Positions 57,501-64,000 of a DNA stretch of 64,000 bases are shown piece after piece. The DNA lies in the NCBI RefSeq assembly GCF_011742875.1, contig NZ_JAAQTL010000001.1:868001-932000 (forward strand), written 5' to 3'. The notes beneath the pieces were generated by a model. That model saw nothing but the letters and a program-made list of their open reading frames with translations. It was not told the origin of the DNA and made no database searches. This DNA is from Luteibacter yeojuensis. GTDB lineage: Bacteria; Pseudomonadota; Gammaproteobacteria; Xanthomonadales; Rhodanobacteraceae. Position 1 is the first letter of the stretch; every line of letters starts with the position of its first letter. Made by a program: the position numbers and the translations under genes.

Positions 57501-60500
57501 CACTGTATGTGTCGATGCCGTTGAGTGTGAGCGTGCCGCTGCCGGTCTTGTCCACCCCGCCGCCGCCCACAATCGTCCCGCCGTATGTGCCCGCACCCAC
57601 GGCCAGGGTGGCCCCGCCAAGCTGCACCTGACCATCGCCGTCGAGTGTGCCGAAGGTCTGGCTGCCCGCGGCGGAGACGTCCAGTACACCGTTGCCATTC
57701 ACGGTCACCCCACTGCCCGCGGCGAGGCTTCCTCCCGCGCCGAGGATCAGCGTGCCGTCGTTCACCGTGGTGCCGCCGCTGTACGTGTTGGTGCCGGTGA
57801 GTACCAGCGTGCCATCGCCCAGCTTGGTCAATGCACCGGTACCGGCGAGCGGCTGGGTCACGGTGAATGTGTTGGCCGCGTCCGCGATATCGAATCCGCC
57901 CCCGGCCGGGCCGAACACGATGGCGCGCGGCGTGCCGTTATATGCCGTACCGGAAACCTGCAGGATGCCGCCTTCGAAGTCGATGGCGTTGCCCGGATCG
58001 CCGAGGTTCGCATCCGACGATAGCGAAAGCGTGCCCTCCGCCAGCTGCGTTCCCCCGGTATAGGTGTTGGTGCCGTTGAGGACCAGGGTGCCCGCGCCGG
58101 TCTTCTGGATGCCATTGCCGGTGAGCACGTTGTCGATGGTGGCGGTCCATCCTGTGCTCGCCGCGCTGCCGTCACCCACGCGCAGCTCGCTATAGGCACC
58201 GGCGGATGGCGCGACCAGGCCCAGTGCGTCACCGTCGAGGCGATAACCATCGTTGGCGAACTGGATGCCCTGCGTGGTCACCGGCTGCGCGCCACCGGCA
58301 TCGTCCACGGTGACCACGCCTGCCGCGCCGCCGAAGATCACGAAGGCATCGGCGGGCGAGCGCAAGGCGGTGAGGCTGCCGGTGGCATCCGTCCAGTTGG
58401 CGTTGGCCTGCGACCACACGCCGCTGCCGCCCCCCATCTGCGTGGGCCCGGCCAACCCGTTGGCGTTCCAGATGTTGAGATCGATGCCCAGCGCGTTGAC
58501 CAGGTTGATCTTCTTTGTGCCCACGAGATTCTGGATGGCGTAACCGGTGGGCGCGGTGATGCCACCACCGGCCTGGGTCAGACTGCCCGTGTAATTGAAC
58601 AGGTTGTACAGGCCGGGGCCGAAACCGCCGGCATCGACCGGGTTGACCATCGCGCCGTTCAAGGTGAGATCGCCGTTCACCTGGGTGCTGTGACCCACGC
58701 CGGGCGTATTGAAGTCGGGGCCCGGCGCACCGAACTGCGCATCGAGCTGGCTGCCTTGCTCCATGATGAGGTTGCCGTTGACGGTGAACACACCGGCCGG
58801 CGCACCGGGAGCGAGATGGCCGCCGGCGAGCACATCGACGTTGCCGTCGACATGTCCGAAGCCGCCCAACGATCCCGTGGACGCCACTGTGATATCGCTC
58901 TGCACGCCCGCGCTGCTGTGGGCGGCGTCGCTGCCGATCAGCATGCCGCCGGACACGACTTGCGTCGGTCCGCTGTAGCTGTTGTTGCCGTCGAGCGATA
59001 GCGTGCCCGTGCCCGTCTTCACCAGGCCGCCGCTGCCGGCGATGTTTCCGGCGTAGCTGCCTCCGGCGAGCGTCAAGGTGCTGCCGCCACCCAGCTGCAC
59101 CTGGCCGCCCGTGCCTTCGAGCTGGGCGATGGTCTGGTCCCCGGCGGCGGAAAGATCGAACGTCCCGCCGTTCACCGTGACCGGCGTGCCCGAGGCCAAC
59201 GAACCGCCTGCGCCTACGGCCAGCGTGCCGCTCTGGATCGTGGTGCCGCCGCTGTACAGATTGGCACCCGTCAGCGTCTGCGTCCCGGTACCGTCCATCA
59301 CCAGCGCACCGCTACCGGACAACACGCCGCCGAATGTGCCGCTGCCCGAGCCATTCAACATCAGCGTGTTGGCGCCAAGGTTCACGCTGCCCGCCGCACC
59401 GCTGAGCAGTCCAAGCGTTTGATTGCCGGCCGCGGAAAGATCCAGGGCACCGCCCGAGGCGAGTGCGACACCGCTCGATGCGGCGATGCTGCTGCCGGCA
59501 CCGAGCGCGAGCACGCCGGCATCGATCGCCGTGACGCCGGTATAACTGTTCGGGCCGGTCAAGGTCAGCGTCCCGGCGCCGAGCTTGGTCAGTCCGCCCG
59601 TACCCGACAGCGTGCCCGACAAGACGAAGCTGCCGCTGCCGGTCGTGATCAGCCCGCCGGTGCCCAGCGTGAAGTCGTTGGCCAGGGTGATCCCCGCGGC
59701 ACTGGCACCGATCGCACCGCCGTTCGCACTGACGGCGCCGCTGCCGAACACGCCGCCATTGTTGAAATTGACGAGGCCGCCGTTGAGCGTGGCATCGCCG
59801 CTTACCAACGGGCCTTGCAGGTTCCATGTGCCGCTATTGACCAGCAAATGCTGGAAGTTGATATACGTCCCGCTGGAGAGCGTCGTCACGACACCGCCTG
59901 TGCCGCTGCCCGTACCCGACGAGGGCAGTACGTTCTGCAGCACGAGCGTATTGCTGCCTCCTGCACCGCCGTCGACCACTCCGGTCGGAGCGAAGCCCAG
60001 GGTTACGCCCACAAGGCCCAGGACGTCCAGGCTCAGTCCTATACCGCCCGCGAGGTTCACCGACGAACCGGACACCGCGGTGAAGGTATTGGTGCTGTCG
60101 ATGCCCATCGACACGCCACCATTGATCGTGCCGGCGTTGGCGAAGGTGTTGCCTGCCCCCGGCGTGCCCGAGGCCTCGAAACCGATACGTCCGTTGATCG
60201 TGCCGGTATTGACGAAGTTCACCTGCCCGCCGCCATACGCCGCGACCACCGGAATGTCCGACGGCACCAGCGTGACACCGAGGAGAGCAGCCCCGCCGAT
60301 CGCGCCGTCGTTCCTTATGTTGGTCGTGCCGCCGGTCCCGTTCTGCGCGGCGAGCGCCATGCCGGTGAGGCCGTTGATACTCACCCCGAGCAAACCGGAC
60401 GTGCCATTCATCACGCCAGTGGATGCGTTGACGATGTTGACCGTGCTGGCAGCGCTGTTTCCAACCACCGTGCCGGAGGACAGCAGGCTGAGCAGTCCCA

Positions 60501-60915
60501 GCAAGCTGGGATCGATGGTGCCCGAGTTGTTGAGCGTGGTGTTGTTGCCGGTGAGCCTCATCGCCGTGCCCCCGAGGCCCAGCAGCACGCCAGTGCTTGC
60601 TCCCGGCAGCACGTTTACCGTGAGGTTGTTCGCCGCGGTCGAATAGCTGGGGGCAAGGGGATTGGCGGCTCCGCTGCAGGTCACGGTGGCTCCCGCTGCC
60701 GGATTGGCCGGCGTGCAGGCGGCGTAGACGCGGCCACTCACCCATGGCGAAGCCAGCAACAGCGCGACGACCAACGGTTTCAACCCAGGTCGCGCTGCAT
60801 CGCCCCTACGACTCGATCCCGGACTCCCCCCTTCCCCATGCTGCCGGGTCAACTCCGACGCAACCTGCAAGACACGAAGGGTACGATTCCATACAAGCCG
60901 GTAGATGCGATTCAC
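54553..60915 (-). CDS. Large autotransporter with repeat-rich passenger
   Basis: A 2120-residue type Va autotransporter. It opens with an extended signal peptide (VNRIYRLVWNRTLRVLQVASE, ESPR type) and a hydrophobic core ending near VYAA. The passenger is beta-helical with many repeats of the form GTGGLTKLGAGTLTLTGPNSYTG (PATR type), and contains a duplicated block of about 380 residues. The C-terminal 280 or so residues form the 12-strand barrel, ending ALAWAF with the usual terminal phenylalanine. The passenger probably faces the outside and may act in adhesion or biofilm; no protease triad is evident. GTG 60915 follows GAGGAG. Confidence 0.92.
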   Translation of the reverse strand: MNRIYRLVWNRTLRVLQVASELTRQHGEGGSPGSSRRGDAARPGLKPLVVALLLASPWVSGRVYAACTPANPAAGATVTCSGAANPLAPSYSTAANNLTVNVLPGASTGVLLGLGGTAMRLTGNNTTLNNSGTIDPSLLGLLSLLSSGTVVGNSAASTVNIVNASTGVMNGTSGLLGVSINGLTGMALAAQNGTGGTTNIRNDGAIGGAALLGVTLVPSDIPVVAAYGGGQVNFVNTGTINGRIGFEASGTPGAGNTFANAGTINGGVSMGIDSTNTFTAVSGSSVNLAGGIGLSLDVLGLVGVTLGFAPTGVVDGGAGGSNTLVLQNVLPSSGTGSGTGGVVTTLSSGTYINFQHLLVNSGTWNLQGPLVSGDATLNGGLVNFNNGGVFGSGAVSANGGAIGASAAGITLANDFTLGTGGLITTGSGSFVLSGTLSGTGGLTKLGAGTLTLTGPNSYTGVTAIDAGVLALGAGSSIAASSGVALASGGALDLSAAGNQTLGLLSGAAGSVNLGANTLMLNGSGSGTFGGVLSGSGALVMDGTGTQTLTGANLYSGGTTIQSGTLAVGAGGSLASGTPVTVNGGTFDLSAAGDQTIAQLEGTGGQVQLGGGSTLTLAGGSYAGNIAGSGGLVKTGTGTLSLDGNNSYSGPTQVVSGGMLIGSDAAHSSAGVQSDITVASTGSLGGFGHVDGNVDVLAGGHLAPGAPAGVFTVNGNLIMEQGSQLDAQFGAPGPDFNTPGVGHSTQVNGDLTLNGAMVNPVDAGGFGPGLYNLFNYTGSLTQAGGGITAPTGYAIQNLVGTKKINLVNALGIDLNIWNANGLAGPTQMGGGSGVWSQANANWTDATGSLTALRSPADAFVIFGGAAGVVTVDDAGGAQPVTTQGIQFANDGYRLDGDALGLVAPSAGAYSELRVGDGSAASTGWTATIDNVLTGNGIQKTGAGTLVLNGTNTYTGGTQLAEGTLSLSSDANLGDPGNAIDFEGGILQVSGTAYNGTPRAIVFGPAGGGFDIADAANTFTVTQPLAGTGALTKLGDGTLVLTGTNTYSGGTTVNDGTLILGAGGSLAAGSGVTVNGNGVLDVSAAGSQTFGTLDGDGQVQLGGATLAVGAGTYGGTIVGGGGVDKTGSGTLTLNGIDTYSGPTQVLGGTLLVGDATHATASVQSDIIVASTGVLGGFGSVNGNVDVQAGGHLAPGNPTGSFNVNGNLLAEQGSQFDFWFGTPGPDSTTPGQGHNVQVNGDLTLDGATLVPYDAGGFGPGLYNLFNYTGSLTQANGGIIPPSSGYTIQYLTGSKQVNLVASAGMALNFWNANGLASSTQLGGGSGTWAQANANWANADGSATGVRVPANAFAIFAGAPGTVTVDDAGGALPVTTLGIQFASDGYLLDGDTLTLDGSTQHPLSEIRVGDGSAASAGWVATIDSTLSGAGIDKTGLGTLVLNGANTYTQSTQISQGTLSVSSDASLGAPTAGIDIEGGTLQVTGTAFSGTTRAITLGATGGGLDIADAGNTFTLSQALSGSGGVTKLGAGTLVLTGANTYGGGTIVNAGTLAGNSTSLRGAIADNGVLVFDQATDGIFQGNVTGAGQLIKTGQGALTLNDLNAFTGATSVEQGTLQVGDTSTSAATLGGDVAVGSGGTLTGQGTIDGSLINDGVLHPGGTGAVGVLNVNDNYTQGVDGTFAVTLAANGAGSQLMVNGSATLAGSALLFLPSAGWQPGTGYRILTATGGVSGEFGSVASNFAFVTPTLSYDATSVSVLLARNANTFPSVAETANGRAVAEATEALGPGNPLFDLVVVLDRTTAAAAFQQLQADIHASTRTALLDSDRYVREAINAHLAGTSSRAGTHEAADRDGGSVWTSAWGHWGRYDSDGNASELSANGSGIVVGTDTSVGSDARVGGLLGRGQGTARSTTPAVSAHHVDNYAGLYADMRSDAFHLQAAAIYGWQKVRTRRSIAFADFRSTTSARYDANTAQAYVDGSYEIGMGRSTLAPFVNIAYDRLTTDAIKERDSIAAFEVKGQSSSVTVGTLGARGSLQLGDRGDIRATFSLGWQHAWGDVTPVETMRFAAGGPSFNIGGVPVARNAAAVNGGISFAVAPGVAIDATYSGQFAGDVKDQAARVALAWAF
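56300..58905 (-). repeat. Internal tandem duplication in the autotransporter passenger
   Basis: Two blocks of about 1.13 kb (roughly 57770-58905 and 56300-57437) repeat with a period of about 1470 bp. Both encode VQSDI-x-VASTG, GHLAPG, GGFGPGLYNLFNYTGSLTQA, WNANGLA, VTVDDAGGA-x-PVTT and DIADAxNTFT in the same order. For example, the base run tggcgttcca occurs at 58461 and 56991. The blocks have diverged, so the duplication is not recent. Confidence 0.8.
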
Positions 60916-61374
60916 GGTCGTTCTCCTCAGGCGGGATACGGGACGCGGGACGGGCACGGATGTGCCGGCGCGGCCATGTCACCGAAGTCGCTCTAAGGCA
61001 AGCGCCACCCCCGACCGTCCGGCCGGTGCATTTCGCAGGCACACACGTCCCCGGGGGCTGCGTCGACGCTTCGCACGAAACGAAGCGCAGCGGCCCTCGA
61101 ATACGAGCATGAAAGGCGGCGTCGCGATGCGCTCAGCGACGCCCGCACCTCCCCCTTGTTCCTACGGTGTCTTCCTCTGGAAAATGGCGAACAGGTCTCC
61201 TTTGTTCGATTCACGCCCCCTGGCGAGACGTGTCTTCGCATGATGATCGCTCGTCGTGCGGAGCAGATCGAACGGGAAATACAGCGGTTTTTCGATCTGC
61301 CGGAGAATTGATAACACCATCGCTTATGAGCGATTGCGCTAATTCGGCGAATCGCGCGCTTCGCCCGTCGGATC
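60916..61374. other. 459 bp intergenic region with inverted repeats
   Basis: There is no convincing gene here. It holds a perfect inverted repeat with ten-base arms (GCAGATCGAA 61263-61272, TTCGATCTGC 61291-61300) and a smaller one, ATCGCT-N4-AGCGAT, at 61319-61334. It includes the leader and presumably the promoter of the autotransporter, and the 3' end of the aldo/keto reductase transcript does not cross it since both genes run leftward. Confidence 0.55.
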
Positions 61375-62322
61375 TCATGCCCCTTGAGCTCGCGGGATGA
61401 AGCCAGGCAAGCCCGTATCGACCACCTTGTTCAAGCGCACCCTCGTGCTGATGTCGTGGCGCATTCGTGCCAGCGATTCTTCCGACAACGCCGACACGTC
61501 GAAATTCTCCCTGATGTGGTCCAGGCTCGTCGATGTCGTCAGGATCGCGGCACCACGCTGCACGGCCCACGCCAGCGCCACTTGTGCCGGTGTGCGGTGC
61601 TCGCGCTGCGCGATGTCCACGATCACGGGATCGTTCAGTACGCGTGGTTCCATGCCATGCCCCAGCGGGGCGAAGGCCAGCAACACGATGCCGTGCTGCT
61701 GGCAGAACTCGAGCAGCTCCCACTCCGGCAGATAGGGATGGCATTCCACCTGGACCACGGCGGGTTTGATGCGCGCCGCCGTATAGATCGCCTTGACCGC
61801 GTCGAGGCGCACGTCCGAAAGACCGATGAAGCGACACTTGCCCGCATCGACGAGGCGCTCCATCGCCCGCCAGGTATCCAGCAGGCTGACACCGTCGTCA
61901 TAAAGGGGTTGGCCATCCTCCCCTTTCGGATATTGCTCGTCGCCGGGCTGGAAGGCGAAAGGCGTGTGGATCAGGTAGCTGTCCACCTGGTCGAGTCGCA
62001 GGCGACGCAGACTTGCATCGAGCGCGGGACCCACGCGTTCCGGACGATGATTGTTGTTCCAGAGCTTGGTGGTGACGAAAAGCTCTCCGCGCGTCAGTGT
62101 CCCTTCGGCGAAAGCTTCCTGGAGCGCTTCGCCGACGACATCTTCGTTACGGTAGGCCTCCGCGGCATCGATATGCCGAAACCCCACGCGTAGCGCTGCC
62201 TTGATGGCGCGCTTGGCCATGACGGGATCCGGAATGAGGGTTCCGAATCCGAGTGCGGGCAGCTCCCCTTTGCCGCCCGGCAGCGGGAGCGCGGTGTTCT
62301 GCAGGGGTGTAGGGAATGACAT
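61375..62322 (-). CDS. Aldo/keto reductase
   Basis: A 315-residue AKR-family enzyme. The catalytic tetrad is present: D and Y in IDAAEAYRNE, K in FVTTKLWN and H in YLIHTPF. ILTTSTSLDHIRENFD near the C-terminus is the NADPH phosphate-binding loop. The substrate is unknown; relatives reduce methylglyoxal, xylose-like sugars or keto acids. CAGGAGC precedes ATG 62322. It runs leftward toward the autotransporter gene, 459 bp away. Confidence 0.92.
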   Translation of the reverse strand: MSFPTPLQNTALPLPGGKGELPALGFGTLIPDPVMAKRAIKAALRVGFRHIDAAEAYRNEDVVGEALQEAFAEGTLTRGELFVTTKLWNNNHRPERVGPALDASLRRLRLDQVDSYLIHTPFAFQPGDEQYPKGEDGQPLYDDGVSLLDTWRAMERLVDAGKCRFIGLSDVRLDAVKAIYTAARIKPAVVQVECHPYLPEWELLEFCQQHGIVLLAFAPLGHGMEPRVLNDPVIVDIAQREHRTPAQVALAWAVQRGAAILTTSTSLDHIRENFDVSALSEESLARMRHDISTRVRLNKVVDTGLPGFIPRAQGA

Positions 62323-62420
62323 GACGATGCTCCTGATTCAGTGCGACGCGCGACACATTCCAGACCAGGCATGAAGCCTAGCGAGCGTGCCGCAGACCCG
62401 GGGTGAAGACGATGGATACG

Positions 62421-63923
62421 CTACGGGCTACGGACCGGTGGCTGTTCGGAACCGTCGCGCTCATGGCGGCCCGTTGCGGAACGTGCGAATGCACCGCTGC
62501 TGTTTCCGCCCAGCGCCATGGAGAGCTCTACGGTGTCGAGATAGCGCGCCGTCGTTGCGCGGATGTGATCGATCAGGGCGCGCTGGTAGGTCCGCTCGGC
62601 ATCCAGTACCTGCAAAACGCTGGTCTCGCCGGCACGATAGCCTTGCCGATTCAGGCGGAGGCTGGTGCTGGCGGCGTCCAGGGCATGTTGCTGCGCTGCG
62701 TACTCCTCGCCGTCATGGCCGATGGCCTGCAGCACGTCCGCAACCTGCCCCAGCGACACGATCACCGTCTGCCGATAGTTGGCCATGGACACGTCATAGC
62801 CATCGATCGAAGCACGCCGGTTTGCCTGCAGCGTTCCGCCATGGAAGACCGGTGCCGTCAATCCGCCCAGAAGCCCCCAAAGCATTCCACCTCCCGGGCC
62901 GATCTGGCTTGCCGATGCCGAGAGTTGCAGGTGAGGATACATATCCGCCGTGGCGACACCGATGGCGGCACTGGCCGCGTGAAGCTGCGCTTCCGCCTCC
63001 AGGATGTCCGGGCGTTCGCGAGCGAGTTCCGACGGCAGGCTTAGAGGCAGGTCCGCCGGCAACGAAAAGTCGTCGAGTGCGAAATCCGGCGGTACCCAGT
63101 CGGCGGGCCCTCTGCCTGCCAGCACCGAAAGCGCATGACGCGCGATGTCCCGCTGCTGCGCGAGCGGAGGAAGCAGCGTCTCGTCCTGGGCGAGTTGGCT
63201 CGTCGCCAGTGCCACGTCGACCTGCGTTGCGCTCCCATAGCGGTGTGCGGTCTGCACCAGCTCGAGGTTCTTGCGATCGTCGGTCAGCAGGGTTTGAACC
63301 GCCTGGATCTGCGCCCCGGCAGAAGCAAGCCGTAGTGCCTGCTCGGCCACATTGCCCGTCACCGTGAGATAGGCCGCATCGAAGCGGTGCCGTTGAAGCT
63401 CGGCCAGCGCGGCCTGCTCTTCCACCTTGCGCCGGGTGCCGCCGAACAGGTCGAAATCGAAGCTCACCTGCAGGCCCACCGCATAGACGTTGGACGTCGC
63501 CAGCGCGCCGGCACCGCCGGCACGTTGCCTGCCGCCCCTCGCCCCTACGTCCACCTGCGGTGCCAGGCCGCCCCGGGTTGCCGCCACCGCTTCGTCCGCC
63601 TGCCGGATCGTGGCGTCGGCGGCCGCCAGATCGAGGTTGCCGGCTATCGCCTGCCGCATGACCTCATCGAGCTTCGCCGAGCCAAGGACCTGCCACCAGT
63701 CGCCGTCCACCTTCCTGTCGAAGTCGATGTGCGGAACCCCGTTGGCATCGGCGTCGCGTGAAAGCCGCCGCTCGGCGCCGATGTCGTAATGCTGCGACGC
63801 AAGCGCGGCCGGTCGCGTGAAATCCGGGCCGACCATGCAGCCAGACAGAAGAGCCAGCGCAGGTACCGCGACCAGCGCCCATCGGCCCATCGGTAGGTAA
63901 GGAAGAAATCTTGCCGTTGTCAT
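62421..63923 (-). CDS. Outer-membrane efflux lipoprotein (NodT/OprM type)
   Basis: A 500-residue RND/DHA2-type outer-membrane factor. The signal peptide ends in the lipobox LLSGC, followed by MVGPDFTRPA, the family's start. Two outer membrane efflux repeats follow (about 65-270 and 290-480), with ERPDILEAEAQLHAASAAIGVATADMYPHL marking the second. It forms the exit duct of a tripartite drug or compound exporter. ATG 63923 is chosen at MTTARFL. The gene upstream, cut by the window edge, ends 17 bp earlier and is probably the pump. Confidence 0.9.
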   Translation of the reverse strand: MTTARFLPYLPMGRWALVAVPALALLSGCMVGPDFTRPAALASQHYDIGAERRLSRDADANGVPHIDFDRKVDGDWWQVLGSAKLDEVMRQAIAGNLDLAAADATIRQADEAVAATRGGLAPQVDVGARGGRQRAGGAGALATSNVYAVGLQVSFDFDLFGGTRRKVEEQAALAELQRHRFDAAYLTVTGNVAEQALRLASAGAQIQAVQTLLTDDRKNLELVQTAHRYGSATQVDVALATSQLAQDETLLPPLAQQRDIARHALSVLAGRGPADWVPPDFALDDFSLPADLPLSLPSELARERPDILEAEAQLHAASAAIGVATADMYPHLQLSASASQIGPGGGMLWGLLGGLTAPVFHGGTLQANRRASIDGYDVSMANYRQTVIVSLGQVADVLQAIGHDGEEYAAQQHALDAASTSLRLNRQGYRAGETSVLQVLDAERTYQRALIDHIRATTARYLDTVELSMALGGNSSGAFARSATGRHERDGSEQPPVRSP

Positions 63924-63940
63924 CGTCGGCTCCGCCACCC

Positions 63941-64000
63941 TCAGTGGCTTGTGCGTGGCTTGCGTAGGAGGAACACCAGCGGACTGGCGGCGAGCATGGC
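63941..64000 (-). CDS. 3' end of a probable membrane transporter (cut by window edge)
   Basis: The last 19 codons plus stop of a leftward frame read AMLAASPLVFLLRKPRTSH, a hydrophobic segment followed by a basic tail as at the end of DHA2-type (EmrB-like) exporters. Its stop lies 17 bp before the outer-membrane factor start, which fits an exporter operon. With so little sequence the family is inference. Confidence 0.55.
   Translation of the reverse strand, partial: AMLAASPLVFLLRKPRTSH

Noticed and set aside
55919..60646. Several long plus-strand open frames, including 353 codons at 59585-60646
   Set aside because: They are antisense to the repeat-rich autotransporter, are Pro/Ala/Val-rich, repeat along with it and match no family.

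Overview
The window is about 64 kb of high-GC DNA with strong G/C third-position bias, no rRNA, tRNA, insertion sequence or CRISPR array that I could see, and gene content typical of a gammaproteobacterium of the Xanthomonadales. A Rhodanobacteraceae member such as Luteibacter or Dyella is my best guess; this is an inference from gene families and style, not from a marker gene.

Region 1 (1 to about 33.6 kb) is a coherent stress or dormancy island. It holds eleven universal stress protein (USP) genes, six of them tandem two-domain forms, plus a CBS-domain protein, a GNAT acetyltransferase, a beta-CASP metallo-beta-lactamase nuclease, a phosphate acetyl/butyryltransferase, a P-type cation ATPase, an MgtC/DUF4010 membrane protein, a zinc alcohol dehydrogenase, a BON-domain protein, an SDR, glycogen debranching enzyme and glucan phosphorylase, a phosphoribosyltransferase-hydrolase fusion, Hsp20, an erythromycin-esterase-like protein, a host-attachment-family protein, ChrA and an OmpA-like lipoprotein. 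Its regulators are a Crp/Fnr-family protein and a PAS hybrid histidine kinase with an OmpR-type response regulator. Thirteen perfect and one imperfect copies of the FNR-type palindrome TTGAY-N4-RTCAA sit almost exclusively in the gaps upstream of these genes, often in divergent promoters and several with a -10-like hexamer 31 to 32 bp from the site centre. I read this as one regulon: low oxygen or another signal activates the Crp/Fnr protein, which switches on stress proteins, acetyl-phosphate and alcohol metabolism, glycogen breakdown and protein or membrane protection. The content resembles the low-oxygen-activated (lxa) locus described in Burkholderia cenocepacia.

Region 2 (33.7 to 43.6 kb) holds a PAP2-type phosphatase with an altered catalytic motif, a small orphan gene, and one 8.6 kb gene for a cyclic beta-glucan synthase (NdvB type), followed by a small overlapping orphan.

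Region 3 (43.7 to 54.5 kb) is an accessory stretch of redox enzymes and their regulators: a periplasmic metallo-hydrolase, quinone oxidoreductase with a divergent LysR regulator, a serine hydrolase, an NAD(P)-binding reductase, three SDRs, a second LysR and an AraC regulator. It also carries three gene remnants (an AraC-type regulator, an unknown protein, a methyltransferase), so it has been rearranged.

Region 4 (54.5 to 64 kb) encodes a 2120-residue autotransporter with an internally duplicated passenger, an aldo/keto reductase, an outer-membrane efflux lipoprotein and the last codons of a probable membrane transporter.
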